Shown here piece after piece: positions 45,397 to 53,267 of a DNA stretch of 64,000 nucleotides. Under the pieces are notes generated by a model. That model worked only from the letters and a program-made list of their open reading frames with translations. It had not been told where the DNA came from and searched no databases. The stretch spans positions 492,501 to 556,500 of the forward strand of contig NZ_CP073581.1 of the NCBI RefSeq assembly GCF_018200035.1. The letters are read 5' to 3'. This DNA is from Sulfitobacter albidus. GTDB taxonomy: Bacteria > Pseudomonadota > Alphaproteobacteria > Rhodobacterales > Rhodobacteraceae. The stretch's first letter is position 1, and each line of letters starts with the position of its first letter. A program made the position numbers and the translations under genes.

Positions 45397-47460
45397 TTAT
45401 GCGCGGGTGGCTTCTGGGCTAGGTTCGGAAGAGGTGGGGGATACTCCGTCGAGAAGCCGTGCGATCGTCGGAGCTTTGATCGCGCGGTAAGTAACGAGAT
45501 GGCGTGCAAGAGCTTCGACGTAGTGCCGGTTGTGTTCAAGAATTCTGCCTGCACGGGTTTCTGCACGGGTAATGCGTTGCAATACCTTGTCCCTGATCGC
45601 CGGTGTCGTGATATATGCGGCGTGCGGGTCCTGATGCCAGACTGGCCCTTGGAGGCCGAGACCATAGGTCGTCTCTATCGAGATCGCAGCACCGGTTGCG
45701 AGCGCGAGGTCGGAATGTGCGGGTCCGCCGGCACCCGCGGAGATATCTCCAAGGATCAGACGTTCCGCAGCGCGGCCCGCCATCGAAAATGTGATCTGGG
45801 TCTCAATATCGGACAATTTGCTTTCATTGTCATAGATCCGGCACGCAACATTGCCGCCGTTATCGGTGATCATGATGCTCTCGAGGTGGCCGATCCCAAG
45901 GGCCTGCGCAACGACAGCATGTCCGGCTTCATGGACTGCGATCCTCCACGTGCGGTCGCGGTTTTCACACTCTGGCGCGACATTCAACTCGGCTTCGAGC
46001 ATCTTGACCGACAGCGGTTTGCGGGCGTGCCGGGCGTCTGAGCGTGCAGCTCTGATCGCGGCGTCGAGGTCGGCGGCCGTCTTACCAACGGCACGGTGCG
46101 ACAGAGTGCGCAGGTGGTGATCAGCGATATCCTGAGAAAGGTGGTGCCGAAGGATTTCAAGAATGGCGTCAGCATCGGGTAGAGGGACTTCGATTTTGAC
46201 ATCCATCCTGCCAGAGCGGATCACGGCGGGATCAATCCGGTCGAGATAGTTACACGTTCCAACGACCACGACACCTTCCTCGCGACCGATCCGGTCGAGT
46301 TCGGTCAAAAAAGTCGTGATCACTTGCGTGCGGTAGTTGCTGGCGTGACGGTCTGGATCCACACGCGATCCGACTGCGTCAATCTCGTCGATCACCAGAA
46401 GGCACGGTGCTTTCCGCCGCGCCTCGGCAAAGCTCGCCGTCATTTCACGCAGCATATCGCCGAGATGGCCGGCGGCCTGCCATCGCCCAAAACTGCCTGT
46501 GACCATTGCAATACCAGCGCTGCGCGACATCGCGCGTGCGAGCCATGTTTTGCCCGTTCCGGGGGCCCCATAGAGCAGCATTGTATGGTTGATCTCGTGC
46601 CATTGTGCCTTTCCCGCTTTCCAAGCGAGAAGATCAGCAACGATACGTCGTGCGGCGGTAAGGGCCACGCCGTCACCATGCATGTCCTCCAGCCGCGGGC
46701 CTTCGGCTTGGGCATCGCGATGTGCAATTTGTCCCAGACGCGAGATTGCGTCATGCAGGATCGGTGCGCGCAGGGCGGCGCATAACTCGACCGTGGTCAG
46801 ACCTTGCAGTTCTGGCTCGGACGGCAGGGCAGCACGCAAGTTTCCGCTACCGGCGGTCTGGTCAGCGAGATGCCCCGACGCAAGAAATTCGAGGACCACA
46901 TCATGGGTAACGGGGGCCAAGATGAGCGGGTTCGGCACCGTAATCTGCAAAGCCTTTGGCAGCGTTATACCGTCGGTATGAAGGATGAGGATCGGTTCGA
47001 TCTTGTCCATACTTTCTGTGACGAGGCGGTTGAAACGTGATTGCGCGGTCGTTGAAAGTGCGCCGTTCGTGAGATCGGGTCCAACAATGGTCCAACGTGA
47101 TGGGAAGATATCGTTGATGGTTTCGGTAATGGTTTCCAGATCTGCAATCGGTATCCCGCTGACTACGGTGATGGCCCCGCAATTGAAGGCATCGCGTTCA
47201 ACTTCTGACGATCCAACCGTGGCTGCAATCCGAATGGCAGACAGCAGCTTCCGGGCGGGGACATAGCGAGATGGCAACTGTGCCGTATCCGCAAAACGCT
47301 CGGCGGGTTCCGGGCCCTCAAATTTTTGAAAAAGGATATCCAACTCGGACGGTTCTTCATTATCGTCGGAAAGAAAAACACCATGGCGTTTGCGCAGGCG
47401 GTCAATCAAGGTGTCAGCGTAAGCCGACCAGGCGGGTTTTTGTGCTGTAGTTTTGGGCAT
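45397..47460 (-). CDS. Soluble FtsH-like AAA+ ATPase with M41 metalloprotease domain
   Basis: A 687-residue fusion of an AAA+ ATPase and a zinc protease, like FtsH but without its membrane helices. The first about 260 residues are element-specific. AAA+ features: Walker A GAPGTGKT (298-305), Walker B CLLVIDEID (353-361), sensor GTCNYLDRIDPAVIRSGRMD with both Arg fingers. Protease features: HEAGH at 510-514 and the third ligand Asp in AHSDLALATGAA. It should unfold and degrade cytoplasmic proteins using ATP. The start at 47460 (MPKTTAQ) or five codons earlier is uncertain. It lies between the alpA-like gene and a zinc-ribbon/GIY-YIG gene within the element. Confidence 0.85.
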   Translation of the reverse strand: MPKTTAQKPAWSAYADTLIDRLRKRHGVFLSDDNEEPSELDILFQKFEGPEPAERFADTAQLPSRYVPARKLLSAIRIAATVGSSEVERDAFNCGAITVVSGIPIADLETITETINDIFPSRWTIVGPDLTNGALSTTAQSRFNRLVTESMDKIEPILILHTDGITLPKALQITVPNPLILAPVTHDVVLEFLASGHLADQTAGSGNLRAALPSEPELQGLTTVELCAALRAPILHDAISRLGQIAHRDAQAEGPRLEDMHGDGVALTAARRIVADLLAWKAGKAQWHEINHTMLLYGAPGTGKTWLARAMSRSAGIAMVTGSFGRWQAAGHLGDMLREMTASFAEARRKAPCLLVIDEIDAVGSRVDPDRHASNYRTQVITTFLTELDRIGREEGVVVVGTCNYLDRIDPAVIRSGRMDVKIEVPLPDADAILEILRHHLSQDIADHHLRTLSHRAVGKTAADLDAAIRAARSDARHARKPLSVKMLEAELNVAPECENRDRTWRIAVHEAGHAVVAQALGIGHLESIMITDNGGNVACRIYDNESKLSDIETQITFSMAGRAAERLILGDISAGAGGPAHSDLALATGAAISIETTYGLGLQGPVWHQDPHAAYITTPAIRDKVLQRITRAETRAGRILEHNRHYVEALARHLVTYRAIKAPTIARLLDGVSPTSSEPSPEATRA

Positions 47461-47541
47461 AAACAAGCCCTCCATATAAATTATGCATTCGTTGGCCTCC
47501 GGCCGGCGCGGCCAGAGGGTGAAGTGATTTGGCGGTCAGGG

Positions 47542-48474
47542 TTATGAGACGCGCGGCGTGAAGTCGGTGGCGATCGCATCCAGTTCGGCGAGGATCGTTT
47601 CAGTCAGACGATCGTCGTAGATTTCCGACTTTACCTTGATATGACCTTTGTAAATCGCCGGATCGACGACTGCATCGGCGTAGTCGCGGCGGAATTTCCG
47701 GTGTAGCGCTTTTTCCTTCCGGATCGCGATTTGACCGGACGGCACCGCAACCTTTCTCAGGATCGCGCAAGGCATAGCGGGGTCCGAGATGAGTTGGTGA
47801 TGCAAGCGGCTTTCGGGATTCTTGGAATATCCCAGCTTCACGAGGTTCCGGCTATTTGGGAGCGTGAATCGCATGGCATAGAGATGGCTCGGTGCGGCTG
47901 ACCATTGTTCGCCACATCCACCACACGATAGCCGTCCAGTCTGGAGATTGGCCCTAGCGATACGTTGGGAATGGCCACAGTCTGTGTGCTGGTAGTGACG
48001 ATAGTTGGGATTACCTTCCGGATCAGGGCCGAGCAAGGTCCAGCCTTGTTTAGTAGCCTCGTCTGTCTCGCTTTCTTTATGGCAAATATTACAGCGGATA
48101 CCGGTCCGGCCTGCCGCAACGCGTTCGACTAGTTCGAGCTGACGGCGGATCTTGTGTCCGCAAGGGGCTTCATAGAACGCGTAATGCCGATCTTCAGGAC
48201 AGCGGTCGATGTATGTGAGCCCAGCATTCTGCGCGGTGATGAGCCATCCGGTCTGCACACAATAGGGGCACAAAGGCTGTGCCGACATGACAGTGTAAAG
48301 GCGCGCCTTGATCAAGGCGCCGCACTGGTGACAGCGCAAGGCAACGTGGAGCCGATCAATGATCCGGTCCATGATATCGAAGCCCTTGGCCGTTGCCGCT
48401 TCGATCCAATGCGGCAGGATTTTTCCCGGAAATGTCGGAAAAGCTGTGTCGGAAATTGTAATTGTATTTGTCAT
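47542..48474 (-). CDS. Zinc-ribbon protein with a C-terminal GIY-YIG (T5orf172)-like domain
   Basis: A 310-residue protein. Cysteine pairs suggest successive zinc ribbons: CHQC...CPYC (about 50-75), CGHKIR...CNIC (about 115-140), and CGHSQR...CGGC (about 180-200). The last about 100 residues begin YAMRFTLPNSRNLVKLGYSKNPESRLHHQL, whose VKLGYSKNPESRL resembles the T5orf172/GIY-YIG nuclease core (Tyr and Arg), with IRKEKALHRKF following. Zinc-dependent DNA binding plus cleavage is inferred. The ATG at 48474 has GGAGGAA upstream. It lies 81 bases upstream of the FtsH-like gene on the same strand; the two may be one operon. Confidence 0.7.
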   Translation of the reverse strand: MTNTITISDTAFPTFPGKILPHWIEAATAKGFDIMDRIIDRLHVALRCHQCGALIKARLYTVMSAQPLCPYCVQTGWLITAQNAGLTYIDRCPEDRHYAFYEAPCGHKIRRQLELVERVAAGRTGIRCNICHKESETDEATKQGWTLLGPDPEGNPNYRHYQHTDCGHSQRIARANLQTGRLSCGGCGEQWSAAPSHLYAMRFTLPNSRNLVKLGYSKNPESRLHHQLISDPAMPCAILRKVAVPSGQIAIRKEKALHRKFRRDYADAVVDPAIYKGHIKVKSEIYDDRLTETILAELDAIATDFTPRVS

Positions 48475-48616
48475 TGAGATTCCTCCAGAGGTGCCGCCAC
48501 TCGACACTAGCGCCAGAAGACGCGGCGCGTGAGTAAACGGCTGTAGATTTGAGAACGTGTTAGGGTGGATTTTCCTTCCCACGCATCGGGGAAGGAAAGC
48601 CGATTGGGCGGTCGCG

Positions 48617-49144
48617 TTAGAAGTCGAACGTCAGTTTGTCTGTCGCGCAATCACCCGACGAGGCATCATCAACGGGCGCCCCGTCGAACAACGGAAGACA
48701 GAGCATTGCGTTCACGAGATGGCGGCCATGGATCAGCAGGCCGTTCCGATGGATCGCTGTGGGCGACAGCCCAGCGGCTTGGAGCTTCGTGAAGAACATA
48801 AGCTGCATCTCAAATTGCAACGCTCGCGCACCGCCCGGTTCTTCGTGGCCGATCATCGTGTCGATGAGAAGAGTCATCCGTTTGAGGGGGATATCTTCAC
48901 AGATCTCAAGTGGCAGGCAATGGACCTTACCGAGGGCGTCGGCGAGATGTTCAAATGCTCTCTCTGTGTCCGCTGCCCACATGGAGTAAGCTGGATCCTG
49001 ACTGTGCGCGATATCTTCCAGATCACGCTCTGCGATGGTGAAAGCCTTGAGCGCTTTTAGAACATCACAAAATGCCAAAGAGATGCGGGTATTTTTCGGG
49101 GGTTCATGGCCCAGATCGGGCATGATAGGAACATATTTAGTCAT
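48617..49144 (-). CDS. Hypothetical protein of the mobile element
   Basis: A 175-residue soluble protein (MTKYVPIMPDLGHEPPKNTRISLAFCDVLKALKAFTIAERDLEDIAH...). Largely alpha-helical by eye, with no signal, membrane segment or known motif. GGAG precedes the ATG. It diverges from the RHH gene across a 121-base spacer containing phased repeats, so the RHH protein may control it. Not recognised. Confidence 0.65.
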   Translation of the reverse strand: MTKYVPIMPDLGHEPPKNTRISLAFCDVLKALKAFTIAERDLEDIAHSQDPAYSMWAADTERAFEHLADALGKVHCLPLEICEDIPLKRMTLLIDTMIGHEEPGGARALQFEMQLMFFTKLQAAGLSPTAIHRNGLLIHGRHLVNAMLCLPLFDGAPVDDASSGDCATDKLTFDF

Positions 49145-49218
49145 CAGATTTCTCCTACGGAATGACGATGATCAGGACCTTGGCGAGAGTTACCGCTCTT
49201 GCCTTGGTCCGCTTATTA

Positions 49219-49232
49219 TGTAATGTTGTAAT
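49219..49232. promoter_or_regulatory. Phased TGTAAT direct repeats, candidate RHH operator
   Basis: TGTAAT at 49219-49224 and again at 49227-49232, an 8-base period, in an AT-rich stretch between the two divergent genes 48617-49144 and 49266-49457. Ribbon-helix-helix repressors often bind short direct repeats of this spacing upstream of their own gene. Binding is inferred. Confidence 0.45.
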
Positions 49233-49265
49233 CATATAGTCAAGCATATTTGAGGATGATTCGAC

Positions 49266-49457
49266 ATGCCTGAGCAGACAAAGAGAATCGGCCGCCCGAA
49301 AACCGATACGAAACCTGTCATGATCCGCATGGAACCGGAGATGATCGACGATATTGATGCGTATCGCAGAACGCTCAATGACATCCCCACAAGACCGGAG
49401 GCGATGCGGCGTATCCTCGCTGATTTTCTGGATGACTGGAAAGAGGGCGAATCTTGA
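49266..49457 (+). CDS. Ribbon-helix-helix-type DNA-binding protein
   Basis: A 63-residue protein: RIGRPKTDTKPVMIRMEPEMIDDIDAYRRTLNDIPTRPEAMRRILADFLDDWKEGES. The beta-strand KPVMIRMEP followed by two helices and the PTRPEAMRRIL turn is the RHH pattern. It lacks a toxin partner next to it. Likely autorepressor or element regulator; see the phased repeats just upstream. Confidence 0.78.
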   Translation: MPEQTKRIGRPKTDTKPVMIRMEPEMIDDIDAYRRTLNDIPTRPEAMRRILADFLDDWKEGES

Positions 49458-49478
49458 TCCGTGAGAGCTGACAGGATG

Positions 49479-49889
49479 TTAGATCCTGAAAAGCCCTGCA
49501 CTGATGCAGACCGCAACCGCGTGAATTTTCGATTTCACGTTTAAACGGGCACAGGCCCGCCGCGCGTAGAAAGCGACTGTCGCCTCAGATAAATTCAGAA
49601 GTTGTGCGGTTTCCCAGGTGGTTTTGCCTCGAGCCGCCCACCTGAGAACGTCAAGTTCCCGCGGGGCGAGATACAGCGTGGACGGGTCTGTTGTATCGTC
49701 AGCTTCTGCAGACTGGCGGCTTTGCAGACGAGATACGTTGCCATTTCCTGTTCCCGACGAGTGAACCACGATGCATGCGGCAGCACCGGATGACGGCTTG
49801 CCACTTATGGTTGGGTCGGCTGGAAACTGCGGGCTTTGTTCGAGGCCTATAGGCGCTTTTTCACCAGCAATTTTGAAGTTGTAAAACAT
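49479..49889 (-). CDS. LuxR-type HTH protein without a sensor domain
   Basis: A 136-residue protein. The C-terminal about 65 residues are a LuxR/GerE helix-turn-helix (LAPRELDVLRWAARGKTTWETAQLLNLSEATVAFYARRACARLNVKSKIHAVAVCISAGLF). The N-terminal 70 residues are low-complexity and resemble no autoinducer-binding or receiver domain. The ATG at 49889 follows GGAGG, which decides the start over the long frame upstream. Probably a transcription regulator of the element; target unknown. Confidence 0.8.
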   Translation of the reverse strand: MFYNFKIAGEKAPIGLEQSPQFPADPTISGKPSSGAAACIVVHSSGTGNGNVSRLQSRQSAEADDTTDPSTLYLAPRELDVLRWAARGKTTWETAQLLNLSEATVAFYARRACARLNVKSKIHAVAVCISAGLFRI

Positions 49890-50209
49890 AGTTGCGCCTC
49901 CGAGTAGTTGAGAGGCGGCCCGGCAGAATAGCCGGGCGTTCGAAACTCTGCGCACGCACAAAGCGCTGCCACCTTTGGGCAGAGCCTTGGACATACGTGA
50001 CAGCCGCCCGGCCAGAAAGATCTGACCGGCTTGTGCTCGTTGGAGTTTCGACGCCCCGAAGCACGGATTTGGCCGTGCTCTGGCTGTAGTTTCGCACGGC
50101 GCTTGAGCTGACGCAAACACGATACCTCTGTTTGGTGGTATTTTTTGTTCGCCAACCTCATGAAATAACGAACAGAACTGTTTTGCGAATTTCTATATGA
50201 GGCTTTGCC
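49890..50209. other. 320-base intergenic stretch upstream of a secreted-protein gene
   Basis: No convincing gene on either strand. It should contain the promoters of the divergent LuxR-like and secreted-protein genes. One inverted repeat stands out: TGTTCG (50146-50151) with CGAACA (50169-50174), 17 bases apart and about 35 bases before the ATG at 50210, a possible operator. Confidence 0.4.
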
Positions 50210-50803
50210 ATGAAAAAATATTTCGGTTTCTTTTGCGCGGCGATCACCTTTGGTGTTTTCGGGGCCACAACCGCAAGCTCACAGTCCACCACATGTGAAT
50301 TGACGGTAGTGGGGCAAACTTACATCAATGGCCCCTGCGATATTCGTTCGTTGTCGGACGGCGAGGGGAGTTTTCAGATTACCAGCCTGGATCAAAAGTA
50401 TTTCGCATATCTCTATGTTCGCGGAGCGGGGATCGGCGAGGCTTTTTGGAATGAGATCGCTGGCGCGGGTCATGCGCATACACCGCTTGGAAATCTTCGG
50501 CGTGAAGGCGCGTGTTGGATCAATGATACTGCACGGATTTGCGCTCGGGCTTCCGAAGAAAGCAGCTCCTTGTCTCCCTTGGGGGCCTGGGACTGTGAGA
50601 TCATGCGGTTCACATTGAGCGCAACGGAATACAATGTGTCCGGGAAGCTGGTCCCCGTCGCCAATATCGAGCAAATCGCGGAAGACGGGTTCGGGATTAC
50701 ACTCGCCGACGATTACCGGTTCGCAGTTTTTGATGTGCGACCAGAAAGCCTGACATGGCACTCGCCCAAGAGTGGTGACACTTTTGAATGTCAGCGGGAG
50801 TAG
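50210..50803 (+). CDS. Secreted protein of unknown function
   Basis: A 197-residue protein with a Sec signal (MKKYFGFFCAAITFGVFGATTASSQ, cleavage after about residue 23-25). The mature part has five or six cysteines, e.g. TTCELTVVGQTYINGPCDIRSLSDG, GACWINDTARICARAS and GAWDCEIM, suggesting disulfides in the periplasm or outside. The repeated beta-strand pattern (GQTYINGPCDI...FQITSLDQKYFAYLYV) is SH3- or OB-like by eye. Not recognised. A membrane protein gene follows after 119 bases. Confidence 0.72.
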   Translation: MKKYFGFFCAAITFGVFGATTASSQSTTCELTVVGQTYINGPCDIRSLSDGEGSFQITSLDQKYFAYLYVRGAGIGEAFWNEIAGAGHAHTPLGNLRREGACWINDTARICARASEESSSLSPLGAWDCEIMRFTLSATEYNVSGKLVPVANIEQIAEDGFGITLADDYRFAVFDVRPESLTWHSPKSGDTFECQRE

Positions 50804-50922
50804 GTCAACCAAAACCACGGGCTTTGTTGGAGTTCATCAAGTCGGATCGAGTGTTCTGATCAAAATTGATCGGAAGCAAAAAATACGAAATAAAAATCCA
50901 CATCTTAAAGAGGAGCGTTTTC

Positions 50923-51501
50923 ATGGCCGTCAAAGCGAAATTCGATCAGGGATTTACGGTTACTGAAGAGGGCGGAAACAAGATCATTTCGTTCACTGGT
51001 AACGGATTGCCATGGATTGGGTTTGTCATTCTTCCTTTTGCATATCTTGGCCTGCTTGCAGCATTGCTGACCGCGTTCTGGATGGTCGCTCTCGTTGTCG
51101 GTGCTGCTCTGAGCTGGCTGATCTACTCGATGTATCAGCCTCAAGCATTCACCTTGACGGCAGAAGGCCTCGTCAAAAACGGCGTCGAATACGAGGCCGA
51201 ACGGATATCCGAAATCTCCATCGATAACCCGATGGACGATGGTGTGTCCTACACCGAACAACCAGGGATATTTGTTGGCGGCACTGGCGTGGTCGGCGCA
51301 TCCGTCGCGGCGATGTCGATAAGTGCCAACTTGGCGGCCAGCGGCATGGTCCACGCAAGCCAGGCAATCAGCAACGCCGCGGCAAAGCGCAGACACCGAG
51401 TGCGAATAAAGTATGGCGCGAAGTCCATCACCATCGCGAGAAACCTGAAGCAGGGGAAAGCACTGGCGATCTTCGATCTGCTTACCAGAGAGCAGACCTG
51501 A
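50923..51501 (+). CDS. Membrane protein of unknown function
   Basis: A 192-residue protein from the ATG at 50923 (AAGAGGAG upstream). Two adjacent helices span about 31-75 (LPWIGFVILPFAYLGLLAALLTAFWMVALVVGAALSWLIYSMY). Then a soluble domain follows with a Gly/Ala/Ser-rich stretch (GGTGVVGASVAAMSISANLAASGMVHASQAI) and a basic part. The layout resembles PH-domain-like membrane proteins, but no family can be named. Located tail to tail with the relaxase gene (6-base gap). Confidence 0.68.
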   Translation: MAVKAKFDQGFTVTEEGGNKIISFTGNGLPWIGFVILPFAYLGLLAALLTAFWMVALVVGAALSWLIYSMYQPQAFTLTAEGLVKNGVEYEAERISEISIDNPMDDGVSYTEQPGIFVGGTGVVGASVAAMSISANLAASGMVHASQAISNAAAKRRHRVRIKYGAKSITIARNLKQGKALAIFDLLTREQT

Positions 51502-51507
51502 GCCCCC

Positions 51508-52947
51508 CTAGAAATCAAAGTCGTTGTCGCGATCCACAACCTTTGCTTCGTCGAGTTCGTGAGGTTTGATGCTTGGTTCAAAGTCTTCACGAAAAGCGAA
51601 GGCTTCCGCACCATCTCGCACGATCTGCACGTTGTGCGGCGACACGACCACTCCGCTTTGATCGGAGAACTTGACAGCGATTTGTGTGTGTCCCTTAACC
51701 GGGCTCAATCTCCAACCCGGCAGGCGTTTCGCGGCGATGGCACAGACCTTGGCCAGTAGGGATCCAAATGTTATGCGAGAGGGATCTTCAAGGTCTTCAG
51801 CAACCGGTCCATTTTGAACGCCTGCTGCCGTTGGCTTTCCTGAATGGTTTGAAAAGCTCTCTTGTTTTGTTCGTCCACCCTGTTCATCTGCTCCGCCAAG
51901 AGTGTGAGTTCGACTTGATACTGGGCCTGTCGATCGGTCAGATTCTGCAACAGCTTTCGAAGCATCTCGCCAAGGGACTCTTTCTGATCGTCCGGCCGAT
52001 CCAGTAAGTCCAGCAGGGCGTGCAGGTCGAGGACATGGCTGTCCATCGTTTCGATCTGGTTGCGGATGATCTGCAAGTCGGACAGTGGTTCGATCAGGCT
52101 CTGGTCTGTTGATGATGTTGGCAACGATAGTCTCCATGTATGGCGTATTGAAAATCTGGACCAGCTGATTCAGATCGAGGGCGTCGCGGACGCGACGGAG
52201 CTTTCCGGTAAGTCGTAGAAGATTATTGAGATGACGGGGTTCCCAGGCTTTGCCGAGTTCACCGCCGAAAACTGATGCTTCTCCATTGTCAAATTGGAAG
52301 GCCGAGACCCCATGAACGTTCGACGTCATTTTGACCTGATAGCCGGCCGCGCACTTGAAAAGACCTGCATTCAAATCGGACAATGTCTCGGGTTGCCGTT
52401 TGCTGAACACTTCTCGCAGATCTGTATGAAGCGCTTTGAGATGAGCCTCGGCAAGTCTTCTCTTGGGCGTCACCGGATTAAGACGAGCTGCTCCTTCCGG
52501 GTCGAAGTAAACTGGGGTCGGCAAACCTAGCATTGCGCAAAGGTGCCGATGAGTTTTCTCAGCCTTGGCGGCCGATCCGGACACCGACAAGGGGCGACCG
52601 GCGAAATCCCGTAAGGTGATGGCCGTATGAACATGATCACAATCGGTGTCCTGATGCCGCTTGGAGAACCAGGGCGTCATCTCCGGATCAAGGCCCAAGA
52701 CCTTTAACGCGGCGGCGATGAGTTTCACCCAGACCATCTTTGTGGCTTTCGCGCCTTTCGGCAGAGACAGGGTCATATGTAGGATAGGTTCAGGACGAGG
52801 ATCACCGAGGATCATTCCTCGGAACCGCTGAAACAGATCGCGATTTCCAAAATTTGGAATTGTGCCACCGATCGGCTCAGCGTCGGGCTTGTTGATGTAA
52901 CGGTTTACCTTGTCAGGATCGCCGTGCCAGGTCAGATGCGGGCGCAT
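51508..52947 (-). CDS. MobA/VirD2-type relaxase
   Basis: A 479-residue mobilisation nuclease that would nick oriT and bind the 5' end. The relaxase core is at the N-terminus: candidate Tyr in VNRYINKPDAEP (Tyr17), HMTLSLPKGAKATK (His57), and the three-His metal motif RHQDTDCDHVHTAITL (His98, His105, His107). After residue about 250 comes a Pro/Arg/Ser-rich linker (about 270-380) and then a small folded tail (LLAKVCAIAAKRLPGWRLSPVKGHTQIAVKFSDQSG). It overlaps mobC by 16 bases. The linker overlaps a second same-strand frame (51771-52124). Confidence 0.85.
   Translation of the reverse strand: MRPHLTWHGDPDKVNRYINKPDAEPIGGTIPNFGNRDLFQRFRGMILGDPRPEPILHMTLSLPKGAKATKMVWVKLIAAALKVLGLDPEMTPWFSKRHQDTDCDHVHTAITLRDFAGRPLSVSGSAAKAEKTHRHLCAMLGLPTPVYFDPEGAARLNPVTPKRRLAEAHLKALHTDLREVFSKRQPETLSDLNAGLFKCAAGYQVKMTSNVHGVSAFQFDNGEASVFGGELGKAWEPRHLNNLLRLTGKLRRVRDALDLNQLVQIFNTPYMETIVANIINRPEPDRTTVRLADHPQPDRNDGQPCPRPARPAGLTGSAGRSERVPWRDASKAVAESDRSTGPVSSRTHTLGGADEQGGRTKQESFSNHSGKPTAAGVQNGPVAEDLEDPSRITFGSLLAKVCAIAAKRLPGWRLSPVKGHTQIAVKFSDQSGVVVSPHNVQIVRDGAEAFAFREDFEPSIKPHELDEAKVVDRDNDFDF
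51771..52124 (-). CDS. Overprinted coiled-coil ORF inside the relaxase gene
   Basis: On the same strand as the relaxase but a different frame. It encodes up to 117 residues from TTG at 52124 (or from ATG 52046, about 91 residues). The sequence is strongly helical and heptad-like: LIEPLSDLQIIRNQIETMDSHVLDLHALLDLLDRP, LGEMLRKLLQNLTDRQAQYQVELTLLAEQMNRVDEQNKRAFQTIQES. The relaxase frame over the same DNA is low-complexity, as expected if this frame is under selection. Nested mob genes of this sort occur in ColE1- and RSF1010-type plasmids. No clear ribosome site is seen. Confidence 0.55.
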   Translation of the reverse strand: MPTSSTDQSLIEPLSDLQIIRNQIETMDSHVLDLHALLDLLDRPDDQKESLGEMLRKLLQNLTDRQAQYQVELTLLAEQMNRVDEQNKRAFQTIQESQRQQAFKMDRLLKTLKIPLA

Positions 52948-53267
52948 GACGTGATCTCCTGCAGTTCATGGCGCACCGCATCGCATGTCAGCATGATCTT
53001 TTTGACGGCCTTTTTGGCTTCGGAGCCCGACAGTGGCCGATTGCAGGGATCACTTTCATCCGCCTCGCACAGGAGCTCATTGCAAAGAAGTGAGAGCTGG
53101 CCAATGCTAAGCGCGATGTCCGTCAGATGGACGGGTGCGCCGAGGAGGGCACTGTCGCGCAGATACGCCGCGCGCGTATTGTAGCGTGCTTTTTCAGCTT
53201 TACGTTCGATGATCTCTTTCTCAGAGGCCGTCACCTTGAATTTTACGTCTTCCGTTCGCTTTTCCAT
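52932..53267 (-). CDS. MobC-like relaxosome accessory protein
   Basis: A 111-residue RHH-type protein: DVKFKVTASEKEIIERKAEKARYNTRAAYLRDSALLGAP (the ribbon and two helices), then a helical tail (LTDIALSIGQLSLLCNELLCEAD...VKKIMLTCDAVRHELQEI). MobC proteins help open oriT for the relaxase. The ATG at 53267 has GGAGAAG upstream. Its stop lies within the relaxase coding start, so the two are coupled. oriT would be expected just upstream, at 53268-53640. Confidence 0.83.
   Translation of the reverse strand: MEKRTEDVKFKVTASEKEIIERKAEKARYNTRAAYLRDSALLGAPVHLTDIALSIGQLSLLCNELLCEADESDPCNRPLSGSEAKKAVKKIMLTCDAVRHELQEITSCARI

Noticed and set aside
45027..45665. 212-codon minus-strand frame overlapping the end of the FtsH-like gene
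   Set aside because: Its first part is a frame-shadow of the protease gene; only the last about 47 codons are free, and they look weak.
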